Below are positions 54,751 to 64,000 of a stretch of 64,000 nt of DNA, one piece after another. The stretch comes from Corallium rubrum. Its lineage: Eukaryota > Cnidaria > Anthozoa > Scleralcyonacea > Coralliidae. A program made the position numbers and the translations under genes. Positions within the stretch are counted from its first letter, which is position 1. Every line of letters starts with the position of its first letter. Location: positions 7,066,789 through 7,130,788 of the forward strand of contig OZ036006.1 in NCBI GenBank assembly GCA_964035015.1, read 5' to 3'. The notes below the pieces were generated by a model. It worked only from the letters and a program-made list of their open reading frames with translations. It ran no database searches and was not told the DNA's origin.

Positions 54751-56713
54751 ATGGAAGGAAGGAAGGAAGGAAGGAAGGAAGGAAGGAAGGAAGGAAGGAA
54801 GGAAGGAAGGAAGGAAGGAAGGAAGGAAGGAAGGAAGGAAGGAAGGAAGGAAGGAAGGAAGGAAGGAAGGAAGGAAGGAAGGAAGGAAGGAAGGAAGGAA
54901 CGAAGGAAGGAAGGAAGGAAGGAAGGAAGGAAGGAAGGGAAAAAAGGAAGGGAAGGAAGGAAGGAAGGAAGGAAGGAAGGAAGGAAGGAGGGAAGGAAGG
55001 AAGGAGGGAAGGAAGGAAGGAGAAAGGAAAGAAGGAAGGGTGGAAGGAAGGAAGGAAGGAAGGAAGGAAGGAAGGAAGGAAGGAAGGAAGGAAGGAAGGA
55101 AGGAAGGCAGGAAGGCAGGAAGGAAGGAAGGAAGGAAGGAAGGAAGGAAGGAAGGAAGGAAGGAAGGAAGGAAGGAAGGAAGGAAGGAAGGAAGGAAGGA
55201 AGGAAGGAAGGAAGGAAGGAAGGAAGGAAGGAAGGAAGGAAGGAAGGAAGGAAGGAAGGAAGGAAAAGAAAGGAAGGAAGGAAGGAAGGAAGGAGGGAGG
55301 GAGGGAAGGAAGGAGAAAGGAAGGGAGGGAGGGAGGGAGGGGGGAGGGAGGGAGGGAGGGAGGGAGGGAGGGAGGGAGGGAGGGAGGGAGGGAGGGAGGG
55401 AGGGAGGGAGGTTGGGAGGGAGGGAGGTTGGGAGGGAGGGAGGGAGGGGAGGGAGGGAGGGAGGGAAGGGGAGGGAGGAAGGAAGGAAGGAAGGAAGGAA
55501 GGGAAAAAAGGAAGGAAGGAAGGAAGGAAGGAAGGAAGGGAAGGAAGGAGGAAGGAAGGAAAGAAAGGAAGGAAGGCAGGAAGGCAGGGAGGGAGGGAGG
55601 GAGGGAGGGAGGGAGGGAGGGAGGGAGGGAGGGGGAGGGAGGCAGGGAGGGAGGGAGGGAGGGAGGGAGGGAGGGAGGGAGGGAGGGAGGGAGGGAGGGA
55701 GGGAGGGAGGGAGGGTTGGGAGGGAGGGAGGGAGGGAGGGAGGGAGGGAGGGAGGGAGGAAGGAAGGAAGGAAGGAAGGAAGGAAGGAAGGAAGGAAGGA
55801 AGGAAGGAAGGAAGGAAGGAAGGAAGGAAGGAAGGAAGGAAGGAAGGAAGGAAAGAAGGAAGGAGGAAGGAAGGATGGATGGAAGGAAGGAAGGAAGGAA
55901 GGAAGGAAGGAAGGAAGGAAGGGAAGGAAAGGAAGGAAGGAAGGAAGGAAGGAAGGAAGGGAGGAAGGAAGGAAGGAAGGGACGGACGGAAGGACGGAAG
56001 GGAAGGAAGGAAGGCAGGGAGGGAGGGAGGGAGGGAGGGAGGGAGGGAGGGAGGGAGGGAGGGAGGGAGGGAGGGAGGGAGGGAGGAGGAGGAGGAGGAA
56101 GGAGGAAGGGAGGAGGAGGGAGGGAGGGAGGGAGGGGAGGGAGGAAGGAAGGAAGGAAGGAAGGAAGGAAGGAAGGAAGGAAGGAAGGAAGGAAGGAAGG
56201 AAGGAAGGAAGGAAGGAAGGAAGGAAGGAAGGAAGGAAGGAAGGAGGAAGGAAGGAAGGAAGGAAGGAAGGAAGGAAGGAAGGAAGGAAGGAAGGAGGGA
56301 GGGAGGGAGGGAGGGAGGAGGGAGGGAGGGAGGGAGGGAGGAAGGAGGGAGGGAGGGAGGGAGGGAGGGAGGGAGGGAGGGAGGGAGGGAGGGGGGAGGG
56401 AGGGAGGGAGGGAGGGAGGGAGGGAGGGAGGGAGGGAGGGAGGTTGGAGGGGGGAGGGAAGGGAGGGAGGAAGGAAGGAAGGAAAGGAAGGAAGGAAGGA
56501 AGGAAGGAAGGAAGGAAGGAAGGAAGGAAGGAAGGAAGGAAGGAAGGAAGGAAAGAAGGAAGGAAGGAAGGAAGGAAGGAAGGAAGGAAGGAAGGAAGGA
56601 AGGAAGGAAGGAAGGAAGGAAGGAAGGAAGGAAGGAAGGAAGGAAGGAAGGAAGGAAGGAAGGAAGGAAGGAAGGAAGGAAGGAAGGAAGGAAAGAAAGG
56701 AAGGAAAAAAAAG
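54751..56713. repeat. 2-kb (GGAA)n/(GGGA)n purine array upstream of TAF10
   Basis: Blocks of pure GGAA alternate with GGGA blocks and a few GGCA, GGTT and GACG variants. Very long reading frames on both strands (K/G/R/E or F/L/P/S only) are repeat artefacts. It ends 108 bp before the TAF10 start codon. Confidence 0.97.
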
Positions 56714-56820
56714 GAGAGCCTGGGAACGAGATCACACATAAACCTTTATATATTTCTAACATGAAGTACTTCCATAGTATTATTAACCAAACATGGCGGA
56801 CAAACCAACATCATTTAACA

Positions 56821-58735
56821 ATGAAACCAGCCAGAAAACAACGACAACAACAAGCAATCCAAATAACACCAGCCTCATCTTCAACAACCTCTAAACCTTC
56901 AACATCGACTGTTAAGGAACCAAGTGCTGAAGTTCGAGGAAAATCAGGCGGTTCATCATTGGCGGATTTCTTACTTCACCTCGAAGACTACACACCAACG
57001 GTACACACTATTGAATATTTCGTCAGTTTGATACTGCCTTAACTACCACTTGCCTGGCAGATCAGTTAAAACTGGCCTCCTTTATTATTTTATTCCATCT
57101 ATAAACGTCAAACAATTAATTTGCTCAAGTGAGAACATTATAATGTCGCCTTTGCCTGCTTTGAAATTGATCATTTCATTAATTTTTCTAGATTCCCGAT
57201 GCAGTCACTTCATACTATTTAAACAGATCAGGATTTGAAGCATCAGACCCAAGGCTGTAAGCAGTAATGATAATAATTCATGTCACAGTATACTTTTCAA
57301 ACATTTTTTTGATACAATCCAAGTTGAAATTTACCTTACTGGCTTACTTTTTTCATATTTTTATCCAATATTAATAGAGTACGACTCATTTCCCTTGCTG
57401 CCCAGAAGTTTGTCTCGGATATTGCAAATGATGCTTTGCAGCATTGTAAAATGCGTGGGTCAGTACAAAGCTCAAGAAAGTCAGGAAAGGTGTGATTCTT
57501 CTGTCTCATTTCACCATACTATGTCTCATTTTACACACACCATGTCTCCCTTTACAGACAACATGTCTCATTTCACAGACACTATGTCTCATTTCACAGA
57601 CACCATGTCTCACTGTACACACACCATGTCTCATTCTACAGACACCATGTCTCACTTTAGACACGTCTCATTTTACAGACACCATGTCTCATTTCACAGA
57701 CACCATGTCTCATTTCACAGACACCATGTCTCATTTTACAGACACCATGTCTCACTTTACAGACACCATGTCTCATTTTACAGACACCGTGTCTCACTTT
57801 ACAGACACCATGTCTCATTTTACACACACCATGTCTAATTTTACAGACACCATGTCTCATTTTACAGACACCATGTCTCATTTTACAGACACCATGTCTC
57901 ATTTTACAGACACCATGTCTCATTTTACAGACACCATGTCTCATTTTACAGACACCATGTCTCATTTTACAGACACCATGTCTCATTTTACAGACACCAT
58001 GCCTCATTTTACAGACACCATGTCTCATTTTACAGACACCATGTTTCATTTTACACACACCATGTCTAATTTTACAGACACCATGTCTCATTTTACAGAC
58101 ACCATGTCTCATTTCACAGACACCATGTCTCATTTTACAGACACCATGTCTCATTTTACAGACACCAATGTCTCATTTTACGGAAAGGTGTGATTCTTCT
58201 TCTGTCTCATTTCACCATACCATGTCTCAACTTACAGATACCATGTCTCACTTTACAGACACCATATCTCATTTCACACACACCATGTCTCATTTTACAG
58301 ACACCGTGTCTCATTTCACCATACCATGTCTCAACTTACAGATACCATGTCTCATTTTACAGACACCATGTCTCATTTTACAGACACCATGTCTCATTTT
58401 ACAGACACCATGTGTCATTTTACAGACACCATGTGTCATTTTACAGACACCATGTCTCATTTTACAGACACCATGTCTCATTTTACAAACACCATGTCTC
58501 ACTTTACAGACACCATGTCTCATTTTACAGACATGATGCCTCATTTTACACACACCATATCTCATTTTACACACACCATATCTCATTTTACACACACCAT
58601 ATCTCATTTTACACACACCATAACATTATTTTGTTTTGTGTTAAGGACAAGCATTATACATTAACAATGGAAGACTTGACACCAGCCTTGGCAGAATCAG
58701 GAATTAATGTGAAAAAACCACCATACTTTGTGTAG
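56821..58735 (+). CDS. TAF10: TFIID/SAGA subunit TAF10 (148 aa)
   Basis: Four exons: 56821-57000, 57192-57256, 57378-57489 and 58646-58735. A low-complexity Q/S/T-rich N-terminus is followed by the TAF10 histone-fold region: LADFLLHLEDYTPT, IPDAVTSYYLNRSGFEASDP, LISLAAQKFVSDIANDALQH, then a short basic linker (SRKSGK) and DKHYTLTMEDLTPALAESGI..KKPPYFV at the C-terminus. It is near-diagnostic. It pairs with TAF3, TAF8 or SPT7-type partners in TFIID and SAGA in the nucleus. Its ATG is the only in-frame start; a better-placed ATG at 56793 opens a 33-codon overlapping frame that stops at 56894. Intron 3 is filled with a 21-bp minisatellite. Confidence 0.95.
57500..58640. repeat. 21-bp minisatellite in TAF10 intron 3
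   Basis: About 53 units of CATTTTACAGACACCATGTCT with small variants (TTTCAC, TTTACACAC). The segment AAAGGTGTGATTCTTCT at the exon-3 donor recurs at 58184 inside the array. No spacers, so not CRISPR. Confidence 0.96.
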
Positions 58736-59895
58736 AATATATGCAAAGAACCATACCAGTCACTACCAATGAATGTTACCCATTGAAAAAACCAAGTACT
58801 TCACAAGAATGAAATTCATTTTGTCACAGATGTTAATACATGTATATTATAGAAACAATGCATTATGCTATTAAAATAATAACCAAATTGTCATTATTTT
58901 GACAATGACCAGGAATTGGTTAACATGCACCCTGCAACTAGCGGCGTAGCAGCTAGCAGTGAGTATCTATAAGGGTCTGCTCGCAGGGTGGTTAACATGG
59001 TACCTTCACCTGAATTCTGGACTGCCTTGTACACAATTATTAAATCAATATGCAGCAAAAAACCCAACTGTGTGTCTCTATTCATATTGTTTCATTTATG
59101 GCAAAATAAAGGACCCCCTTATCACTACTACTACTGGTCACAAAGGCTTACCTTTACCCACAGTATAATCACTATTTTGGAAGTACACTATCATTAATTT
59201 TTATTTAGAATACATCACCTTATACAGAATGTCACTACTGACAATAAATTACTTCAAAAATTAACAAAACATTCCCATTGATGTAAACCTATTTCGAATT
59301 TACTTCAAAAATCAATACAGTCTCCATCATCAATGAGTACTAGCAAAGAGCAGTAATTTACAGACATAAATTTATGCTGATCTATTCTCATTAGTCCTTC
59401 ATTTACAAAAAGCTAAGCAGAAGGCAGAGTTAATGAAAGCCTGCAGCTTCAGTACGGTATTCTGTTTTATCCATTCAAGTAATAGATAAAGCATTCGCAG
59501 CCGAGCTGTATCTGATTTACAAGGCGAGCTGCAAGCGAGCCGTAGTAAATCAGATACAACTCAGCTGCGAATGCTGTATCTTTCTTAAAATACAAATGAA
59601 TCTAAGTAATCAAGTTCACCAACTATTCGGGGGATACGGTCTGTTTTAGTCGAGAAAATCGAAGCTAAAGGTTATGTAAATCAGGACGATGCTGTATCCG
59701 ATTTACAACCACTGCTACAGTATTGATTTCTTTTGTGTTTTCGTCATGAATTATTAATGAGTATTTTAAGCAGTATTTATTTAGTTTTCGACAAGGTTGG
59801 AGCACCCCCAATGCCCTCCTCCTTGCATAGTATTATTATCATGAAATTTGATTTCTGTTAATTTATACATTTTGATGTCACAATTATCCTCATTA
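58736..59895. other. Intergenic region after TAF10
   Basis: It contains a 100-bp palindrome at 59484-59584 (GCATTCGCAGCCGAGCTGTA and inverse, with ATCTGATTTAC arms) and a half copy near 59690. No gene seen. Confidence 0.55.
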
Positions 59896-60903
59896 CAGTA
59901 GAACTTGAGTTTTACGACCACCCCTGTTGCCAGGTAAAAGTGGTCGTAAATGACAGGAGGTCGTACATGGCAAGTAGTGATGTGACGTCATAGCAGCCAT
60001 TTTGGCAGCGATGCAGCGCTTCTTTATATAAACATTGTTTCAAGGTTAGGAAAATGGCGATTTATAAAGATTTACAAGGGAAATGGAAAAGCAAGAACAT
60101 TTCAAAGAAGTGCAGTCTTGATTTATTAATGTTAATATGGTTATTAAGAGAAAAAGAATTTGACATTTGTGCGTTTAATACACTGAAATATCATGGCCTT
60201 TATAGAGCGATGTTCTCCATATCAAAATCGTGTCGTACTATCGTTCACTTCAGTTTTTGCGCTGTGTTTTTATTACGTTTGATTCAATTTTTACGCTGGT
60301 TTTGTCTTGTTAAAAGCTCTTGCCTTTATTTACGATCTTCCAGTAGTATTTTTTAGATGTGAACACTGAGTTTTGTCACTTTCCTTTCCAAGTTAAAAAG
60401 CCGTTGTAAAACCGTTGTAAAATAACGTCAACGATCGTCAAGATCAACTTGTCTAAAGTTAACAAGTATTACTCATGGTTTCGAATTGTTCAGTCATTGT
60501 ATTAACTCTCAAACATCAACTAAAAAGTATTTAACTCTGACAACAAAAATTCACACAGATTTTCATCAAATAATGCTCAAAAGAGAAGCAGAACAAGTCT
60601 AAAATGCGGTATGAAACCGGAAGTGTTGCACAATTGCCGTGTTGTTTTCGCATGTGGTCGCATTCGCGTTTGTTTACTACGAAAAAACGGGTGTTTCTTT
60701 AACGTATTTCGGCAGTTTTATGTTGAGATGGTCGCTCACAGCAGGTAAATATCTTGTTTGGGACATTAAAAAGTGGTCGCTGGTCGCGTTAGGCAGGTGG
60801 TCGCACATCGGAGGTACATTTCTATTACAAATCGTCCGTGCCAGAAAAAGTGGTCGTAAACAGCAGTCGTTAAAAGGGGTGTCGTAAAACTCAAGTTCTA
60901 CTG
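59896..60903. mobile_element. Pogo/Tigger-like nonautonomous transposon, 1 kb
   Basis: The ends are CAGTAGAACTTGAGTTTTAC and its inverse, flanked by TA on both sides (59894-59895, 60904-60905). CAGT-type ends with a TA duplication are typical of the pogo branch of Tc1/mariner. Repeated GTGGTCGTAAA motifs lie near both ends. A 100-codon frame (60054-60356) shows no transposase motif. Confidence 0.8.
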
Positions 60904-61109
60904 TACTTCTAAATTCTAATCATTTTCTATATTACAATGTTATCAAAGCCAGATTAACCAAGATAATGACATTGATTCACAAGCAAATTTCTACAAAAAT
61001 AATTCTATTTTATTGTTGCATCACTTTCCCTCAGCTGCAACATCCTCCTTGTTCCACAGTTTTCTTCCAAGCTATACTTACCATGTGTATTAGAGTTGTG
61101 AGTTGATAC

Positions 61110-64000
61110 TTATGAACTGTTACTTTGAATGTCGTTGTGAATGTCTTCATGAAGTCTGTCATGGCCTTCCACAGTTTGTCTAATCTATTAAGGGTAAAAT
61201 TAAGATACTACTTATTAATGATTATTGTGGGACAATGAACTCGAGTGGAGAATAATATTAAGGTGTTACTCCGAGTGACGAACCATACTGGACATTGGAC
61301 AAGTAGAGAAAACTCCACTTGGCCCGGCTGGGATTCGAACCCGCGACCTTCGGTTTACTAGTCCGATGCTCTACCAACTGAGCTACAGGTCAAGTTGGGA
61401 GCTGAAGGTCGAATGATAATACTTAGGCTATTTGATATTTCGAATGATTATTGAATGACTACTTGGCCTGACTGGGATTCGAACCCACAACCCTCGGTTT
61501 ACTAGTCCGATGCTCTACCAACTGAGCTACAGGTCAAGTTGGGAGCTGAAGGTCGAATGATAGTACTTAGGCTATTTGATATTTCAAAACAGACTAGTTG
61601 CCTATATTATAAGTAATATTGGGCATTTCACTCGATTACATAGCATGCTCTAGGGATTTTGGGTGAAGGAAAATTCGAGTATAGAATATATACATTTTAA
61701 GACCAAACCGGGACCAGTTGCGAAAAATGCAATGCTCTGACTGCTGAGCCACGGAGGGCGTTGCCGAGAGCTTGATCGCGAGTTCTGTTTATAGGTTGTC
61801 TATAGACCTTATTCATAAATGGCTGCCAAATTAATATTCTTTTATGTGCGTATAAATCAGTCCTTATGACCTCGTTTTGAAGTAAAAATTCTTTTGAATT
61901 TCATACATGAAAACGAGTTCATAAGGGCTAATTTTTATGCACATAAAAGAATATTAATTTGGCAGCCATTTATGAATAAGGTCTATAGATATTAAAGAAA
62001 CTAGTGTGTTTCGAAATATCAAATAGCGTTAAGTACTACCATTCGACCTTCAGCTCCCAACTTGATCTGAAGCATCGGACTAGTAAACCGAAGGTCGCGG
62101 GTTCAAACCCCAGCTGGGCCAAGTGGAGTTTTCTCTACTTGTCTGGTATGGTTCGTCATTTCAGAGAAGAAGAAGATCTTACATACTTCAGTCAATGCAA
62201 CAACTCCGACCAGTTGTCCAAGTGATGTCACATATGCATGAGATAAGTTTAACAATGCAAACAACTTGTGAACCTAAATAAATTAATATTATACATGTTA
62301 GCTTTGTTCTAAAAATAATTGCAGTTTACAAAGCAAAAAGCAAGATACAGTAAAGCCATGCCAACCTTTAGTAAAGATGTTCTTTCAACAAGTTGAAATG
62401 GTGCAGGGTCAATCTGACATAATTCATAATCCACAACTTTTTCAAGAATTTCATTTTCCCACTGCAGATACTGGAAAGAACAGCAGTGTAGGAATAAAAT
62501 GACCATTTTACAACTGGGATTTACTAAAATATTTATGTAGGAACTGTTGCTGGTAATAAATAATACATACTGTAGAATTGTAAACCTAATTTTTCATAAA
62601 AGTCAAATTTAATGAAAACATTACTGAACCTGCTCAGGGGAAATTCTTTCTTCTGAACTTGGGCTGCCTGGTCTGCCCTAAGAAAAAGAAATTAAAAAAT
62701 AAGAAAATAATTGAACTACCGTTTATGTAAATTGTATTCATCAGCTATATACAGTGTCAATTGATTCAGAATCAATGATGAATTTAGTTTAGTTTATCCA
62801 TAACTTGCTGTATTACCAAGGCTTACAATTACAGTTCATTAACAATTTCAGTTCGAAAATCTCACCACAGAGTCAATAGTGGAAGCACTTCCAGAAAATA
62901 AGCGTTGGATTTGTTGAGATCCTAATGAAAACAAACAAGCAATAGAGGAAGATATTTCAGGTTTAACTACATCATTAAATAAATGCTTTCACAGTAGCCA
63001 ATCAACTTCCAAGAATATGTAGTGCTTTACTAAGATTTTAAATATAGAAATTAATCTGTTTATGACAAGTTAAAAGTTTAAAAGCAAACCTCTTTCAAAC
63101 AGTGATCCTCTGCTACTTGATGTTTGTAAGGAAGATTCATGCTGTCGAGCCTTCAACTGTGAAAACAATTATCATGCAATTATTAAATGCATTAGTTCTC
63201 CATTATAATTGCTGTAGGTCTGTGTCTGTGACATATTTCTAGTCTACTGTACCTGTACTTCACTGTCTGATAACACTTCTTGCTCTTCATCTTTCTTTCT
63301 ACAAGGTAATGAAAATTTCAGTTATTTCATCTATTAATTTGTCTTATTTCAAAGAACACTTAAAATGACAAGGTATATAACAAATTTTGCAGTTTTTCGT
63401 TTCCTTGCTTCGTTCTTGAGATATTTTAATTTGTTTCATATGCAAATTAAACATTTTGACGTCACACGTGCATAATGAGTTATCAAAAAAGTTATATATC
63501 TTTGCTATTATCAAATATAATAATCACTTGAAGATCTACATGTTTAGTGTTGTGGGCGAAACATCCACATGCTCCATTCAAATGAATTTGGTTTGATAAT
63601 AGAAAAGATATCTAACCTTCTCCGATAGCTCATTATGCACATGTGACGACAAAATGTTTAATTTGCATATCAAACAAACTAAAATATCTCAAGAACGAAG
63701 CAAGGAAATGAAAAACTGCAAAATATGTTATTTTGTCATTTAAAGTGTTCTTTCAAATAAGACAAACTTAATTTTCGTTTCATTTGCACTTTAAAGATCA
63801 ATATTCTTGTGCAAGTCTGTGAGTAATGATCTTACTGATTCTAGTTGTAATTCATACCTATGTTCTGGAAGAAGAGGTGTTGGTGATGAAGAACGTGGTG
63901 AACTAGTCTCACTTTCTGCTTGACTACCAGCATGTTTTGCATTGCTTAAATAGCGTGTTAACAACATCTGAAGTTGTGGACGACGAATGGAACCAAGCAG
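61110..64000 (-). CDS. CLCN2: ClC chloride channel, cytoplasmic C-terminus (CLCN1/2 type), partial
   Basis: Eight exons in transcript order: 64000-63858 (starts outside), 63298-63253, 63156-63090, 62921-62866, 62677-62630, 62470-62366, 62273-62187 and 61184-61110; frames join. It begins LLGSIRRPQLQMLL, the end of CBS1 in ClC-2 family proteins, followed by a serine-rich, charged linker. CBS2 then has IDPAPFQLVERTSLLK, VHKLFALLNLSHAYVTSLG and LVGVVALTE, and a short tail IRQTVEGHDR ends at a stop. IDPAPFQLVERTSL is characteristic of the plasma-membrane ClC-1/2/K group. CBS domains bind nucleotides and modulate gating. The 1-kb last intron is packed with SINEs and a MITE. Exact orthology among CLCN1, 2 and K is not resolvable here. 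Confidence 0.9.
61255..61570 (-). mobile_element. tRNA-derived SINE family B, two tandem copies
   Basis: Minus-strand heads TAGCTCAGTTGGTAGAGCAT (A box) and GGTCGCGGGTTCGAATCCCA (B box) at 61325-61395 and again at 61465-61535. The tail AGCTCCCAACTTGACC follows. An inverted third copy is at 62005-62165. Confidence 0.82.
61605..61795 (-). mobile_element. tRNA-derived SINE family A, internally deleted
   Basis: Same tail and A-box region as 21538-21780, but the B-box segment between AAAAATGCAA and TGCTCTGACTG is deleted. Confidence 0.72.
61800..61988. mobile_element. Palindromic MITE
   Basis: CTATAGACCTTATTCATAAA and inverse TTTATGAATAAGGTCTATAG, with arms of about 75 bp (GGCTGCCAAATTAATATTCT). 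It lies in the last CLCN intron. Confidence 0.88.
62005..62165 (+). mobile_element. tRNA-derived SINE family B, plus orientation, damaged A box
   Basis: CTTCAGCTCCCAACTTGATC, GTAAACCGAAGGTCGCGGGT and TCAAACCCCAGCTGGGCC are collinear with the inverse of 61260-61440. It ends about 20 bp from a CLCN splice donor (62186). Confidence 0.75.
63341..63763. mobile_element. Foldback MITE
   Basis: GTCTTATTTCAAAGAACACT at the left and AGTGTTCTTTCAAATAAGAC at the right. The arms include TGCAGTTTTTCGTTTCCTTG and GACGTCACACGTGCATAATG with inverse partners. It lies in a CLCN intron. Confidence 0.85.

Noticed and set aside
54751..57042. Reading frames of 570-760 codons across the GGAA array on both strands
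   Set aside because: All frames are open because the tetranucleotide lacks stops. The products are K/G/R/E or F/L/P/S only; the true coding part of the plus frame starts at 56821 (TAF10).
57500..58640. CRISPR-like regular repeats
   Set aside because: Units are contiguous 21-mers without spacers in a spliced eukaryotic gene. The same holds for 17394-18220 and 36966-37922.

Overview
The window is animal nuclear DNA. Genes are split into many short exons with GT..AG introns, and the proteins recognised are metazoan or eukaryotic: CFAP74, SCO1, a claudin-like protein, SRPRB, DCAF10, TAF10 and a ClC chloride channel. Two secreted proteins carry ShK-type six-cysteine modules. Low GC and a heavy load of foldback elements, SINEs and microsatellites fit a marine invertebrate. 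ShK plus Ly6 and CAP domains point to a cnidarian, probably an anthozoan; this is inference, since no ribosomal or mitochondrial marker is present. Exon limits given here were derived by hand from splice consensus and frame continuity.

Layout. 1-16153 (-): N-terminal part of CFAP74, whose second intron (4248-12880) holds a LINE fragment, a near-intact Penelope-like retroelement inserted into that LINE, and a deleted hAT-like element. Its first intron holds a GCTGCA-rich DNA transposon. 17133-19457 (+): SCO1, divergent from CFAP74. 19970-21160 (-): claudin/PMP22-like four-TM protein, convergent with SCO1. 21161-24403: nested SINEs and MITEs. 24404-34628 (+): a 14-exon secreted protein (signal, Ly6, mucin, ShK, mucin, ShK, linker, ShK, TSP1-like C-terminus). 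35889-38584 (-) SRPRB and 38721-41009 (+) DCAF10 share a 136-bp divergent promoter. 43163-51315 (-): an 8-exon secreted CAP-ShK-TSP1-like protein whose introns are filled with microsatellites. 53161-53304 (-): an orphan last exon with a membrane segment. 54751-56713: a 2-kb GGAA/GGGA array directly upstream of TAF10 (56821-58735, +). 59896-60903: a pogo/Tigger-like nonautonomous element. 61110-64000 (-): C-terminal end of a CLCN2-type channel, running off the right edge.

The genes do not form one pathway: housekeeping genes (SCO1 in cytochrome oxidase copper loading, SRPRB in ER targeting, DCAF10 in CUL4 ubiquitin ligases, TAF10 in TFIID/SAGA) sit beside a ciliary gene and two extracellular cysteine-rich proteins. 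The most notable items are the Penelope-like element (612-bp terminal repeats with one difference seen, a 92-bp target duplication, two overlapping ORFs and no GIY-YIG endonuclease), the two ShK genes that appear to share a C-terminal TSP1-like module split by the same phase-0 intron, and tandem arrays inside housekeeping introns, one of which carries a 3' splice-site-like sequence in nearly every unit.
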